Below are positions 26,431-37,400 of a DNA stretch of 64,000 bases, piece by piece. A program made the position numbers and the translations under genes. How positions within the stretch are numbered: the first letter of the stretch is position 1; each line of letters begins with the position of its first letter. The DNA lies in assembly GCA_951804985.1 (NCBI GenBank), contig OX638131.1, positions 3,472,001-3,536,000 on the forward strand. The letters run 5' to 3'. Source of the stretch: Dryomyza anilis (Eukaryota; Arthropoda; Insecta; Diptera; Dryomyzidae). The notes beneath the pieces were generated by a model. That model did no database searches, was not told the DNA's origin, and worked only from the letters and a program-made list of their open reading frames with translations.

Positions 26431-27640
26431 TTTTTAAACAAAAACTTTAATATTGCCTTTTTTATGAAAATGTTTGAGAAATAAAAAAATCCTATATTCT
26501 TTACATTAAATTAAACATTAATTTTACGTTTCTGGTTAAAACCGTTTATTTCTTTCTAATCTCACATAATTCAATTACGAGCAGCTCTTTCGTTAATCCC
26601 TCGAGTTTCTTAAGCAGTGTCAAGGAACTGTCAAAAGTCCAGACTAGACTAAAACCTGAGAAACTTCTTCGCATGACACGAAAACCACACGAGACATCAA
26701 ATTGACGCTTAAACCAAGAACCGTGACAGAAGCAACCACAACAACATCGTGCTCAGGACAGACATTGACACTAGCAGCAGCAACAACAACAAAAACAACA
26801 GTTAACTGAAGCGACAGCCCAGCGACTAAAACAAATCCCCACAAATCTTAAGAAAATCCCGCAAAGTATTAAAATCGAATCGAATATACTTCGTTGCTTG
26901 CGACGCCTCGCAACGATTCGAAGGACAAAGATTTATGTAGAGGAAAAGTTTTCTGTTTTTGTTGTAGTTTTATTCTTGATTTTTTTTTTGCTTGAGCAAA
27001 AACATGTAGATGAGCTGAAAGAAATACACGATTCAAACGTAGGCTGAAACATGAAAAGATAATCGAAATAATGATAAAGAAAAGATTTGTGGCTATGAAC
27101 CACGTTTTGGCTATAAAATCGATCAGACAGCATTATTTATGCGATAGAAAAGAAGGGTTTTTTGGGTGATTTTTTCTAACTTGAGGTAGTTTTCAAAAGG
27201 GGTCACATGATAGGCATATAATTGTTATTTTTTTGTTGGTTCTTTAAAAATGGAAGACATGAAATAAAAAGTAGTAAAGCCAATACAAATTGATGAATTT
27301 AATATTTAAAGACGATTTCGGGAATTTTTCTGAAATTCAAATTCTATAGAAATTCAAATAATTGCCAAGAGAAATCGGATTGAGTTGGATACATAATACT
27401 TATCTGATTTTTTAGTTAATACCGAATTGTAATGCTTTCACATGATTTTTTCTGTTCTCAAAACGTATCCATTTCTTTCTTTAATTTTTACATCATTTTC
27501 TTTAAAAATTTACAGGCTAATTTTGCAATATTAAAAACTGTGCATCATCTTGCGTTTTCAATTTTTCGCCATTTTTTAAATGCATTTTTTAATAAAATTT
27601 TGGTGGACAAAATTTGATTTTAATTTCCGGAAAGTTTTTC
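26431..27640. other. Spacer, no gene recognised
   Basis: 26560-26940 is less AT-rich, with CAACAACAACA runs and a GCGACGCCTCGCAACG segment. It could hold a regulatory region, but nothing specific can be supported. Confidence 0.35.
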
Positions 27641-28115
27641 TACAGGCAATTATTTCTCGGACAATTTTTTCCCGGAAAATTATTCCAATTATTGAGCTCA
27701 GTCAATTCATCCCCGATACAAATATTATAACGTTTAGTGTTCCCAAGACAATTCTACTCTAAATCAAGACAATTCTTTTTCCAGGAAATTTATCCCAGAC
27801 TAGTTATTCTTTGAACAATTTTTTCTTGAGACAATTTATTCCCTAATAATATTCCTAAACCAATTCTTTCCCAGAAAATTAATACCAAGCTAATTTTGTC
27901 CATGGCAATTCTTTCCCATGAAGATCTTTCACGGACAGTACTTCTCGGAACATCCTATCCTGAACAATTTTTTCCTAATTGTTCCCAAAAAATGTATACA
28001 TAATTCTTTTTCGACAACATTCTACTCCGAACAATTCTACTTCTGATAATTCTTAGTCGGAACAAATCTCTTCAAATTTCTTCCTTCGAACATTTCGTGG
28101 GAAGAATTGTGCGTT
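27641..28115. repeat. Degenerate GACAATTCTTCCCGA minisatellite, copy 2
   Basis: About 25 diverged units such as GACAATTTTTTCCCG, CAATTCTTTCCCAG and GAACAATTCTACTC. Same family as 14.9 and 42.75 kb. Confidence 0.65.
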
Positions 28116-29035
28116 ATTTTTATTTTGACCTAAATGTATTTAATACATCTTTACTTAAAATTTTTGACGAGATTTTGCACATTTTTGCAGCTCTTATTAA
28201 AAATGAATAAAATAAAAAAAAACAAAAATTATAAAAACTTCGTTACTTTGCAGCAACTTTTTCCGCGCAAAGTGCAGCATAGAGTTTTCCAAATTTTGTG
28301 CACTCGACAAAGTTTGCAAAAAGTAAAATCAATTTTTGTTGCACGAATTTTCAAAAAAAGTATTTATTATACTCGCCAGAGCAATAAATGCTTTCGCCGT
28401 GCTTAACTCAGTGCAATGAGAAGATACTAAAAGTGTCTAAAAGACTAAAAATAACAAGAAGAAAAATAAAATTTCTGAAGGATGTTTTAAAAAGAAAATA
28501 GTATGAAATAAAACAGCGACTGAAGTGGCCAAGCTGCTTCAGTTGTTTGGCCAAGTGTATTTATAATCGTTGGCAAGTGTGCGCGTTGCCAACTGCATAC
28601 AAAGTGCTAAATATTTGCCAATTTTTTTAATATTATTTTTCAACTTTTTTGGTTCTTCTAAACTCCTTCTACTTTTTCTTTTACTTTTTAAGTTTATTAT
28701 TTGCTCAACATGTGCGCTGCAAGTGTCGACATTTTATGGCACCAGACTAAAAAGTCGGGAATGGCAGACAAAGTAAAGTTTGCCTCAGTATTTTTTTAAC
28801 TCTATTTTTAATTTAAACGCAAACGATTTTTAATGCGTTATAAAATGTGCGCCAACAAATTTGTAGCGCATTAAAATATCAGCCCAAAAAAATGTAATGA
28901 TTTTGTTACATTTCAATGTTTTGTGCAGCATTCAAAAAGTATGCAACGTTTTAAGAGATTTACATATTGTTCAATCAGCTGGTTTTTTAAATATATATTT
29001 AATATTTATATGTATCACACAATATTTTGAAAAAT
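28116..29035. other. Spacer, no gene recognised
   Basis: AT-rich. The open frames at 28134-28406 and 28570-28776 have no recognisable domain. Confidence 0.35.
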
Positions 29036-29905
29036 ATTCGTCACATCGTCACTGTCACGCCAAAAAGGCGAATCAGCATTTTTTAAAATATTGGGAAATC
29101 TAATTATAGAGTTTAAAGTGCTTTTAAAATTAGTAAAAAATATTTTTTTTCATTTTTTTTTTGTTATTTTGGTTTAGTCATCAATTTTTATAAAGTATAT
29201 ATAATACTTTTGAATTTGGAAAACTTAATAAATTATAAATACGAATTTCGTAGGATTATATTCAGAAACATTTTTGTCTTTTTGCCATAACTCTTTATAT
29301 GCGCAAGATAAAATAGTAATGTGAAGGAATAAATTGTTTGTTTTTAAAGCAGCTTTTGATTGGCATTATAATTTAAAAATAATTTACCAAACATTAATAT
29401 GCCATTTGTTATTTGCAAAAAAAAAATGTAAAAATGTAAAAATATTTTAAAAAATGATCCCAATTTATAGATGCTTTGAAAACAAACATTTAATGCCTTT
29501 GCACCACTATTTTATCTTTTACCAATAACGAGTTATAGCAAAAAAAAAAAAACAAAAAAAATCGAAAAATTGAAAATTTGTTCATGCTAAAAGGGCGAAT
29601 CTTCTTGTTTTTTTGCGATAACTTTTCATTGGTACAAGATAAAATAGTTATGTAAAGGCATTTATTGTTTGTTTTTAACGCACCTATCGATTGGCATCAT
29701 TATTTAAAAATAAATTGCCAAACATTTTTCTTGCAAATGATAAAAATTCAAAATTTATTTTAAAATAATGATGCCAATTGATAGATGCTTTAAAAACAAA
29801 TAATTAATTCTATTACACCACTATTTTGTCTTGTACATATAAAGAGTTATGGCAAAATAACGAAAATATTCGCCCTTTTGACATGACAAGATTTTCAATT
29901 TTTTG
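29036..29905. mobile_element. Composite palindromic dispersed repeat, copy A
   Basis: Contains two consecutive imperfect palindromes with centres near 29410 and 29733. Each arm carries, in order, TTTTGCCATAACTC, GCAAGATAAAATAGT, TTGTTTGTTTTTAAAG, a CTATCGATTGGCATCATT-like block and TTTAAAAATAA. The 5' lead (CATCGTCACTGTCACG to GTTATTTTGGTT) and the palindrome are shared with copy B at 50.3 kb. Short GGCGAA-flanked sequences mark the start and end in inverted order. No coding capacity; class unknown. Confidence 0.7.
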
Positions 29906-29934
29906 AATTTGTTCCATTTCAATAATCTGTAATG

Positions 29935-29955
29935 AATGAATGAATGAATGAATGA
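29935..29955. repeat. (AATG)n microsatellite
   Basis: About five perfect tetranucleotide copies just after the composite palindromic repeat. Confidence 0.85.
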
Positions 29956-30427
29956 AACGTTATAAGAGATTTTTAAATTGCTTAACACAGTACCCCAGAC
30001 AAATTTTTTGGCAAAGTCGAGACTGTTTAGAACGATTTTTCGAAATATTTCAAACAGACAAATGCGAAGTTTGTATCACAAGCTGTCTGTTATCTGCACG
30101 TTCTCAAAATACGCCGTGAATCTGTCATTATAATTCCATAAAAATTTACATTCTTCTACATTTCCCAAAATATTCCAATTATATGTGTGATTGCCGGAAA
30201 TATTCCAGAAGTATTCCTAAAAAATGTCAGACATTTTGTTTCGGAATTACAAATTAAAAATTAATATTTCGTGGTATTTAAAAATATTATTAAAATTATA
30301 CGGTGATATAAATTATATAAATAATACGAATTTAAAATATAATATATATATTATTTATTTCACAAAAATGTCCTTTATTTAAAAAAAAAAGAATACAACT
30401 TAAAATTTTATTAATGCCTTTTTTAAA
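29956..30427 (+). other. Presumed intron end upstream of the CaMKMT coding exon
   Basis: AT-rich sequence with no open frame, leading into the polypyrimidine tract. Presumed intronic only because of the acceptor. Confidence 0.45.
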
Positions 30428-30457
30428 TTCTGATGTGTTTTTTTCTTCTTCTTACAG
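30428..30457 (+). promoter_or_regulatory. 3' splice acceptor ahead of the CaMKMT coding exon
   Basis: A pyrimidine-rich stretch (TTTTTTTCTTCTTCTTACAG) ends in CAG at 30455-30457, followed by a non-T-rich, C/A-rich leader up to the ATG. This is a textbook insect acceptor. It implies that the 5' untranslated exon and promoter lie further upstream, probably beyond a large intron, so much of the left part of the window may be intronic. I found no matching 5' exon. Confidence 0.65.
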
Positions 30458-30578
30458 TTGTCACCAAGAAAAAACCTCGAAAATCAAAATCAACGACTGC
30501 CCCAGAGTATGCGCTGAAAATTAAATCAAAATTGTACATACAAAAAAATCATATCAAAAGTAGCAACAACAACATAAA
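30458..30578 (+). other. CaMKMT 5' leader segment with a minimal upstream ORF
   Basis: 121 nt of predicted 5' UTR between the acceptor and the ATG. It contains one upstream ATG at 30509-30511, which opens ATG-CGC-TGA, a two-codon uORF. The uORF stop lies 61 nt before the main ATG, so reinitiation is possible. The leader is A-rich with CAA repeats just before the start codon. Confidence 0.5.
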
Positions 30579-31880
30579 ATGTTGTCGACCGAAAGCTTAG
30601 TACAAAATACAACAACCGCAACTGTAGATGCAACAACAACAATACTAAACAGCAACAACAATAACAAAAACAACAACAGCAACGCCATGTCTACGACGAT
30701 CTCTCACATGCTCGAATACGACATCGACAACACACTGAACGCGCTCAAAGAAAATGGCGGTCACCTCAGCAAAGACAACACCACCCGCAACTTAGCAAAG
30801 ACAACAACCAATCACAGCGCTAGCACCACTATTACGTCACTCGCAGCTGACGCCAACACCGATCGCGAATCGCACAAAGAGCACGAAGCGCACTCAATGC
30901 TGCCACCCACACCACCTGCCACGCCCAATCTCAATGCGACGACAGCGCGCAAACGCTGGCGCATACTCGCCAAAGTGCTGCGCAAAGACTCCGAGGAGTC
31001 AGTTTCGGCCTCCTCGGGCGACGAGGAGGAACGCACCGCCTCTGTGCGTCGCTTCAAGTCGTTCGATCTGTTGCGACAGGATAGTTTCGAGGATCACATG
31101 AGTCTTAATTGTCTGGGAAAACCAGAGAATTGGTATAAATATCGCGTGCGACTAGATGCCGCAGTGATAGCCGCTGCACCCACCGCCGAGCCGCTCGAAT
31201 ACACCGTTAATATACATCAGCTGGAGCGACATCTGACGGCAAGCGATCTAATGGGCTTCAATAATACGGGCAATATTTGTGTTTGGCCCTCGGAGGAGGC
31301 GCTCACCGCCTTTGTGCTCTCCGATCTGAGCGCCTATCGCGGCAAATGGATTCTGGAGCTGGGCGGCGGCTTCACCTGTCTGACGGGTCTGATGCTGGCC
31401 AAATACTCGAAACCCTATGCGGTACACTTGACGGACGGCAATGAGATTTCGGTGGAGAATGTGCGCAAAACCATCTGCCTGAATGAGTTGTCGTGCTACA
31501 CAAAGTGTTCGGTGCTGAAGTGGCAGGATGTGGCAGCGCGGTCGGCTGCCGAGGCGGCCAAATTCGAGGTGATACTCTCCGCGGATTGCCTGTTCTTTGA
31601 TGAGGCGCGTGCGGCACTTGTCGACACTATTTGGTATTATTTGGCGGCACAGGGTGTGGCGCTGATAATGGCGCCGCGGCGTGGCAAAACTTTGGAGCTC
31701 TTTGTGACGCAGTGCGCGCAGCGTGGTTTTCGTGTGGCGCTCGAACAGCGCTACAATGAGACGATCTGGCAGCGACATCTGGAGTTGAAGCAGAGCTGCT
31801 CGGAGTTGTACGACGAGGATCTGCATTATCCGCTCTTGATACGGCTGAGCAAGGCGGAGGCGGTGTCGGCGACGAATTAG
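30579..31880 (+). CDS. CaMKMT: Calmodulin-lysine N-methyltransferase
   Basis: A 433-residue SAM-dependent methyltransferase of the Methyltransf_16 (class I, seven-beta-strand) family; the characterised family member trimethylates Lys115 of calmodulin. Visible landmarks: VRRFKSFDLL (156-165), which resembles the start of the vertebrate enzyme's conserved region; GNICVWPSEEAL (231-242); the SAM-binding motif LELGGGFTCLTGL (259-271); LTDGNE (284-289); SADCLFFD (334-341); APRRGKTL (365-372); and the C-terminal LHYPLLI (415-421). All are collinear with vertebrate CAMKMT. Residues 1-120 are an Asn/Thr/Ser-rich, probably disordered extension; vertebrate proteins are about 110 residues shorter. The ATG is chosen because an in-frame TAG lies 18 nt upstream (30561-30563) and no other in-frame ATG intervenes. 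Alternative starts at Met37 or Met44 would only shorten the disordered tail. GC content and codon choice are far above the AT-rich surroundings, as expected for a genuine exon. No intron interrupts it. Identity is very likely; activity is inferred. Confidence 0.93.
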   Translation: MLSTESLVQNTTTATVDATTTILNSNNNNKNNNSNAMSTTISHMLEYDIDNTLNALKENGGHLSKDNTTRNLAKTTTNHSASTTITSLAADANTDRESHKEHEAHSMLPPTPPATPNLNATTARKRWRILAKVLRKDSEESVSASSGDEEERTASVRRFKSFDLLRQDSFEDHMSLNCLGKPENWYKYRVRLDAAVIAAAPTAEPLEYTVNIHQLERHLTASDLMGFNNTGNICVWPSEEALTAFVLSDLSAYRGKWILELGGGFTCLTGLMLAKYSKPYAVHLTDGNEISVENVRKTICLNELSCYTKCSVLKWQDVAARSAAEAAKFEVILSADCLFFDEARAALVDTIWYYLAAQGVALIMAPRRGKTLELFVTQCAQRGFRVALEQRYNETIWQRHLELKQSCSELYDEDLHYPLLIRLSKAEAVSATN

Positions 31881-31904
31881 CGTGCATGTTTTTGGTACTT
31901 ATTT

Positions 31905-32028
31905 TCACTTTCGATTGAAATACAAATATTTGAGAAGAAAACTGATTCTGTTCCGATTGAAAAACATTCGTTTTTGTATTAAAAAATCGAATTCTGGTAC
32001 AGCTAAAAATAAAATCAATCGAAAGTTG
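31905..32028. mobile_element. Small MITE-like repeat in the CaMKMT 3' flank
   Basis: Begins about 25 nt after the stop codon. Its ends are inverted: CACTTTCGATTGAAAT on the left and the complement of CAACTTTCGATTGATT on the right. Related sequences occur at about 13300-13400, 35520-35600, 38900-38930 and 40885-40985; the last shares the internal GTATTAAAAAA..GAATTCTG block. It contributes the first AATAAA after the gene. No target-site duplication was clear. Confidence 0.45.
32008..32013 (+). terminator. Candidate polyadenylation signal of CaMKMT
   Basis: AATAAA about 130 nt after the stop codon, inside the MITE-like repeat. Further A/T-rich signals follow downstream, so use of this hexamer is an inference. 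Confidence 0.35.
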
Positions 32029-34183
32029 GATATACCAATATGTAACATGTTTGTCCCTATCATATTTTCCTCCTTATATTTTTCTCTAAAAAAAAATGAA
32101 TGAAAAATAATTTTATTTCAGTACGAAATCTTTTTTCATGGAAAAATATCCAGACGAAAAATTATACATGATATGATTCATTCATTTTTTAGTTTTCTGT
32201 GTTCTAACGACAAATTCGGAATACTAAATGATTTGAGAATGTATTTGAATTTCTGATAATGATTCAAGTTTAAAAATTCTAATATTATATTCAGTCCACA
32301 ACATAATATCTATTACAGTATAATGGGAAAAAAATGGTAATTTCAAAAATGCTATTGAAATGTTTGAAATGCATTGGATTTAGAATATGTTCTAAATAAT
32401 CTAAATAATGAATCTTTAATACATAATACACAATATAAAATTAAATGATTCCAAATCCACCTATTTTAACAAAAGTTAGAAAAAAAATCATTATTTTAAG
32501 TTAACATTTCATATATGAACACAAAATACTTTTAATTAATTTTTTTATTTTAAATACGAAAGAAAACTAAAATTTAAAAAAAAAAATTTTAGAATTTTAG
32601 GAATCTTTTAAGACTCTTAAATGTGTCATACTTATAACTTTTTGACTCATATATGAGCACTTAAAAGAGTTTAAAAAAATGCTCCCGATCTCCGGGGGTC
32701 TATACAGTTTATGAGTCCAAAAAGCTGTATATTTATGAGACTTTTAAAATTTCTAAAACACTCATATATGAGCACTTAAAAGATCCCAAAAAATACTTTT
32801 GACCCCTGTGTAAAAGATACAATTTTATAAGACCAAATACACTGATATTTATGAGATTTTTAATACTTCTAAAACAATTTACTTTGAGTACTGAAAAAAA
32901 TCCAACAATTTCACGTATTTGTTAATTTTAAATATTCTTAAGACACGAATTCTTCAGACAACACAATTACTTCACTATCTGAGGTTACTCCTCCTCAAAA
33001 ATATATAATGTGTTTTAAATGAATCCAAAATCATACGAACGATTCTATTGTTCTTAATACAGATATTCGAGAGAAAATGCGAACTGTATTTCGGATAGAT
33101 GAGGGTAAACATTCTACCATACGAAATCTACTCTAAATATATTCTAACTAAATATACGCGGAATAAATTAAGCTGCCAAAATATCCCCCTACCAAATTCA
33201 ATAAAATACAACTTCCAAAAATTCACCCTCTGATGAATTTATCTAAATTGATTCTAAAAGTAAATGTGGTTCTCAGGAAAGATGATTATAAGAAAATGTT
33301 TAATTAAAGATTGTTTCTTAAAACAAAAATAGAAACCAAAATGTGGTTTTTATGAAAAGAAAATTTACGAATACTGAATTGTTTTGAGTTTGGATGGATT
33401 TTAAAATTCAGAATTTGATGCCAATTAAATATCGTGTTTGTGGAATTCGTAGTTTATCCTATGTGAGTTTCGGTAAAAGGTCTATTACACAAAATATTAT
33501 AACCACAACACAAAATCCAGCAAAGTACCCGAACAAAACAGACTCTTACAAAATCCATCCATATTCAATTGGACAAAATCAATCCCAGTGACGGAGAATT
33601 AAAAATAATTCTGAGAAATATTGATTCTATGAAAAAGTTATACTTTAGAAAAATAGATTACTTATAAAAATAAAATAATTAATTTTTTTTTTCAAATAAC
33701 AAAAATGTGGTTGGAATTAGATTGGGGGATTTGGTGTATTTTTGTTTGAACTTTATGGTGCTCTCATTTTAAAGCTCAAAATCCTCGCTTTTCCAAGCAA
33801 TAAAATCTACCAATTTCCTACCAGTAACCATCCAGTTCTACTAGTCACTTGTTTAGTTTCTGGCAAGTAAATCTAACACCCAAGCCACCCACAGTTCGAC
33901 AATTGCCACAAACTATTGTGACATATGTGTACCTTTTAAGTTACCTCTGACAACAATAATATGTAGTCCCAAAGAGGTGACTAATAACATGTATGGAACA
34001 TACGCAATAATATGTCGCAACGCTGTGATATATAAGTCATTCATACTTATAATGGAACATATACAATAAAGGGCGGAGTTAACTTTGTTGCTATGAGGTG
34101 CCAAAAAGTGGCAAATTATTAAATGTATTATGTTCCATATATGTGGCAAGTTTAGAATGAAGAATCTAATCGAAACATGTTTA
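32029..34183. other. Spacer downstream of CaMKMT, with a ~114-bp tandem repeat
   Basis: At 32620-32910 two to three units repeat with a spacing of 114 bp. Each contains CTCATATATGAGCACTTAAAAGA (from 32647 and 32761) and TTTATGAGACTTTTAA; the third unit is diverged. The rest is AT-rich with no gene recognised. A CCTACCAGTAACCATCCAG motif occurs near 33816. Confidence 0.5.
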
Positions 34184-34185
34184 TA

Positions 34186-34527
34186 AAGGGTTTTTCAATA
34201 AGAGCGCTACAAAAGTTTTTTTTCAAGGGTTTTTCAACAAGGACGCTACAAAAGTAGAACGACAGGGACAGCAAACGACGCCATATTTCTTATGTCTCTT
34301 TTGACATTTCTCTTCAGTAAGGTTTGCCATTTCATGATGGAAAGATATACGAGCCAACAACGAGTCGAAATTATTAAAATTTACTACCGAAATTCGAATT
34401 CGTATATTTTTCCATCATGAAATGGCAAACTTTACTGAAGAGAAATGTCAAAAGAGCGGCAAGAAATATGGCGTCGTTTGCTGTCCCTGTCGCACTACTT
34501 TTGTAGCGTCCCTGTTGAAAAACCCTT
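34186..34527. mobile_element. Foldback MITE derived from the DD41D mariner-like transposon
   Basis: TA flanks both ends (34184-34185 and 34528-34529). Both arms are copies of the 5' end of the element at 51.6 kb: AAGGGTTTTTCAACAGGGAC, then GCGACAGGGACAGCAAACGA, then TCTCTTCAGTAAGGTTTGCC. The left terminus is tandemly duplicated (34186-34215 and 34225-34255). The central 34337-34390 encodes MERYTSQQRVEIIKIYYRN, a typical transposase N-terminus, so the element is an inverted duplication of the transposon's 5' end. Confidence 0.88.
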
Positions 34528-34529
34528 TA

Positions 34530-36835
34530 TATAATGTAGCTAATTAACTTTAAAATGTAATAAATATGTATTATTATACACGACATATTTATAACATCCA
34601 CGGCATATGTTTATGGAAAGTAGTGTTGCAAAAATATACATCCGCAAAAGCATAATTAAAAACATAAAAAAATCAAAATTTTAATAAATTTTCACAAATT
34701 GCATTTTTTTTTGTTGCGCGTAAAAATTAGAGGGGGTAGGATATAAGGTTTAACCCGCAAACTTGAAACGTTTGTTAAATTTGAGTTGTAATTTTTACAA
34801 AACTCTGTTCATAAAGACTTCAATTATTATGCCATACATATTTTTTATTTTTTATTACATGACAAACATACACGTTAATGGCACTGCGTAGGATCTTAAT
34901 TATTTCTAATTTTAATCTACACATAAATTACAGTTCAAGTTCCAAATAGGTGAACCGAAACTTTAATGGATCAAAATTTGTGGCAACTAAGCCTCACCCC
35001 GGGGCTTTTTCACTGGCAATTGGGTGGCAAATAAGTATATTTCGCATGATTTAGAACAAACACTTTAATGGCAACTGTGTGGCTACCACTTAAGTTGCCA
35101 CAAAGTCGCAAGCTGTGTCACCACTTTTTGACCAGAAACTAGCCAGTAAAAACTCTTCGGCGTGAAACTGGCCTAAATGTTTGTAGATGATTTGTATAAA
35201 CATTGATTTCTTTCATACATATATTTTGTAATACAGTTTACTGTCCAAATTTCTATGAAACTGTTAGGTTTTACTTGGAGGGATATACTTCTCAAATCCC
35301 TACCAGTAACTGAACAGTTTTTGATTAGTTTCACTGGCTCAAGATACACTCTTCTAATATCAGCCAGTAATTGATAAGGTTTCGACTAGTTTTCACTCCT
35401 TAAATTCCTACAGGCTACCTTTAATAATTCAATTCTTTAAGAATATCGTCCATAATTACATCCAATCTAAAAGAAATGTTTGGTGTAACTGATGGAGTTT
35501 AAATTTGAGTATATACTGAAAATCACTTTCGATCGAAATTCAAATATTTTACAAGAAAAATCATATTTATGGAACAGAGCGTGAGCAAATTAAAATATGT
35601 TGATTGATTTTATTGATGCATCTAATTAAAGTTGTACCATTTAATAAAAAAATAACTACGAATTATATATATTTTTTTTGAAATACATTCTCAAAACAGT
35701 AAACAGAATTTTACGTTTATAACTCAACTAAAAAAATATGTGTTACACGGTATTTCACATAAAGAACACTTTTTTTTGAATGCATTGAAAGACTTTTAAC
35801 CGTTTCCTATGTATTTCCTTTTGAAACAAGGCATATCCTTGAAAGCTCCTCCAAAGAGCTCTATAATTTTAATGAAATTTTACTCATAATTTTTCCAATG
35901 ATTCCATTTGTTTGATGTTTGCAAAGCAAGTAATGAATATTTTTATTTTTAAATATAACCTAAATACTTTTAGATCTTTTTATTATTTAAAATTTGAATT
36001 TTGAAACATCAGTCAACACAACCGTATTAATTAAAAAATATTAAATACAAAAACCAAAAAATATATATATCAAAGATTCCTCTGTTTATTTAAGTTTAAA
36101 CCTGATCATGTGTAAGTCTTATACATAAAATTTAAAACAGCAAGTATTATTTTTAAGTCACATTGTTTAATAAATAAAATACCTTGGCGCGTAACTATGG
36201 TCAACATTAATTTGGAGCTTAAATTGCAATATGAGTCTCTTCTCTATAAAAATGAATTTCTAAAATTTGGCCATTAAAATAAAATCCACTTTAAAATTGT
36301 CTACAGTTACGCGCTTTTGTTTTAATGTTAATTTGGCACATTTGTCTTAGTTCAATTAAGTTATATTAAAATGTAATTTTAATTAAGTTTTAACTATATT
36401 AAGCCTCTATAATAGGCAACAACCACACACACAAAATATTATCAATTAAATACGTACCTCGGCGCATGTCGTTTAAATAGACGTTTAATTAGCTAAATAA
36501 AAACAAAAACGACACATTTTATGTCGACACTAACTGGCAGAAAACAGTCAACCTACTAATTAGTTTAGCAATTAATGTAGTTAAGTTCAGCATTAAATTG
36601 GCAAATATATTTGTTAGCGTAGCAACTGCAAAGTTGGTCAACAAATTGTCACACACAAAAACAGCAAATCAACCAAAGAATGTAAAAGAATTGCAAAGAA
36701 ATCAATACAAATCAAATAAATTTCTAGTCTAGCAAAAATATGAATTATTGTTTTATTTTAATTGGGTTGTAAAAGGGGAGAATTTTACTTAATTGAATAT
36801 TTTTAAACAATTAGATTTAGATAGCTTAAATGTAC
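34530..36835. other. Spacer, no gene recognised
   Basis: Contains repeats of CTACCAGTAACTGAACAGTT..ACTAGTTTCACT type (35110-35420) and a relative of the TTTCGATCGAAA repeat at about 35525. A (TA)-rich stretch at 36060. No exon was recognised. Confidence 0.4.
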
Positions 36836-37400
36836 AAATCGTGCATTTCATTAATGTCACTCATACGTCAAGTGCTATTAAAAGAGTATCTACTGTAAAA
36901 GCTGTATTTTTTAAATGGCTTTATAAATAACTGACAATTTTAAAACAATTAAAGTTATTAAAACCTGGTTTTATTATTATTAAATAAAATAATCATAGCT
37001 GATTTCTAGAAAAGCAAGCTAGGAAAAATCCACCGCACTACAATCAAAGTCACGCATACGCAATGTGAAACAAATTATTGAAACTCACATGTAAATTATT
37101 AATTAGTGTTATTAATACAGCTATTAGCTCTGTACTACATCTATTTATGAATTATTTAAAGTTTTTCAAAAAAGCAAAAGTAATAAAGCGTTTAGTGTTG
37201 AACATGCAAAATTTAACGTTGTGTTTAAGAAACTTCTAAAGTCGTTTTTATAAAAATTTGTAATAAAATAATTAAAAGATTTATAATTAAAAAAGAATTT
37301 CATATAAAAACGTTGCTTTAAACATTGCAACATATCGAAAATAACAGAATATTAATGTTGCTCATACATCATGGGGGGTTGTTATTAGTTGGAAGAGTCT
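36836..37400. repeat. Second cluster of the CATACG-core satellite
   Basis: Diverged cores TTAATGTCACTCATACGTCA (36851), AAAGTCACGCATACGCAA (about 37045) and TTAATGTTGCTCATACATCA (37352) match the 7.3-8.3 kb satellite, but with irregular spacing (about 200 and 300 bp). Confidence 0.5.

Noticed and set aside
31248..31826. Antisense frames of up to 192 codons opposite CaMKMT
   Set aside because: Shadows of a GC-richer coding exon; the sense strand encodes a recognised enzyme.
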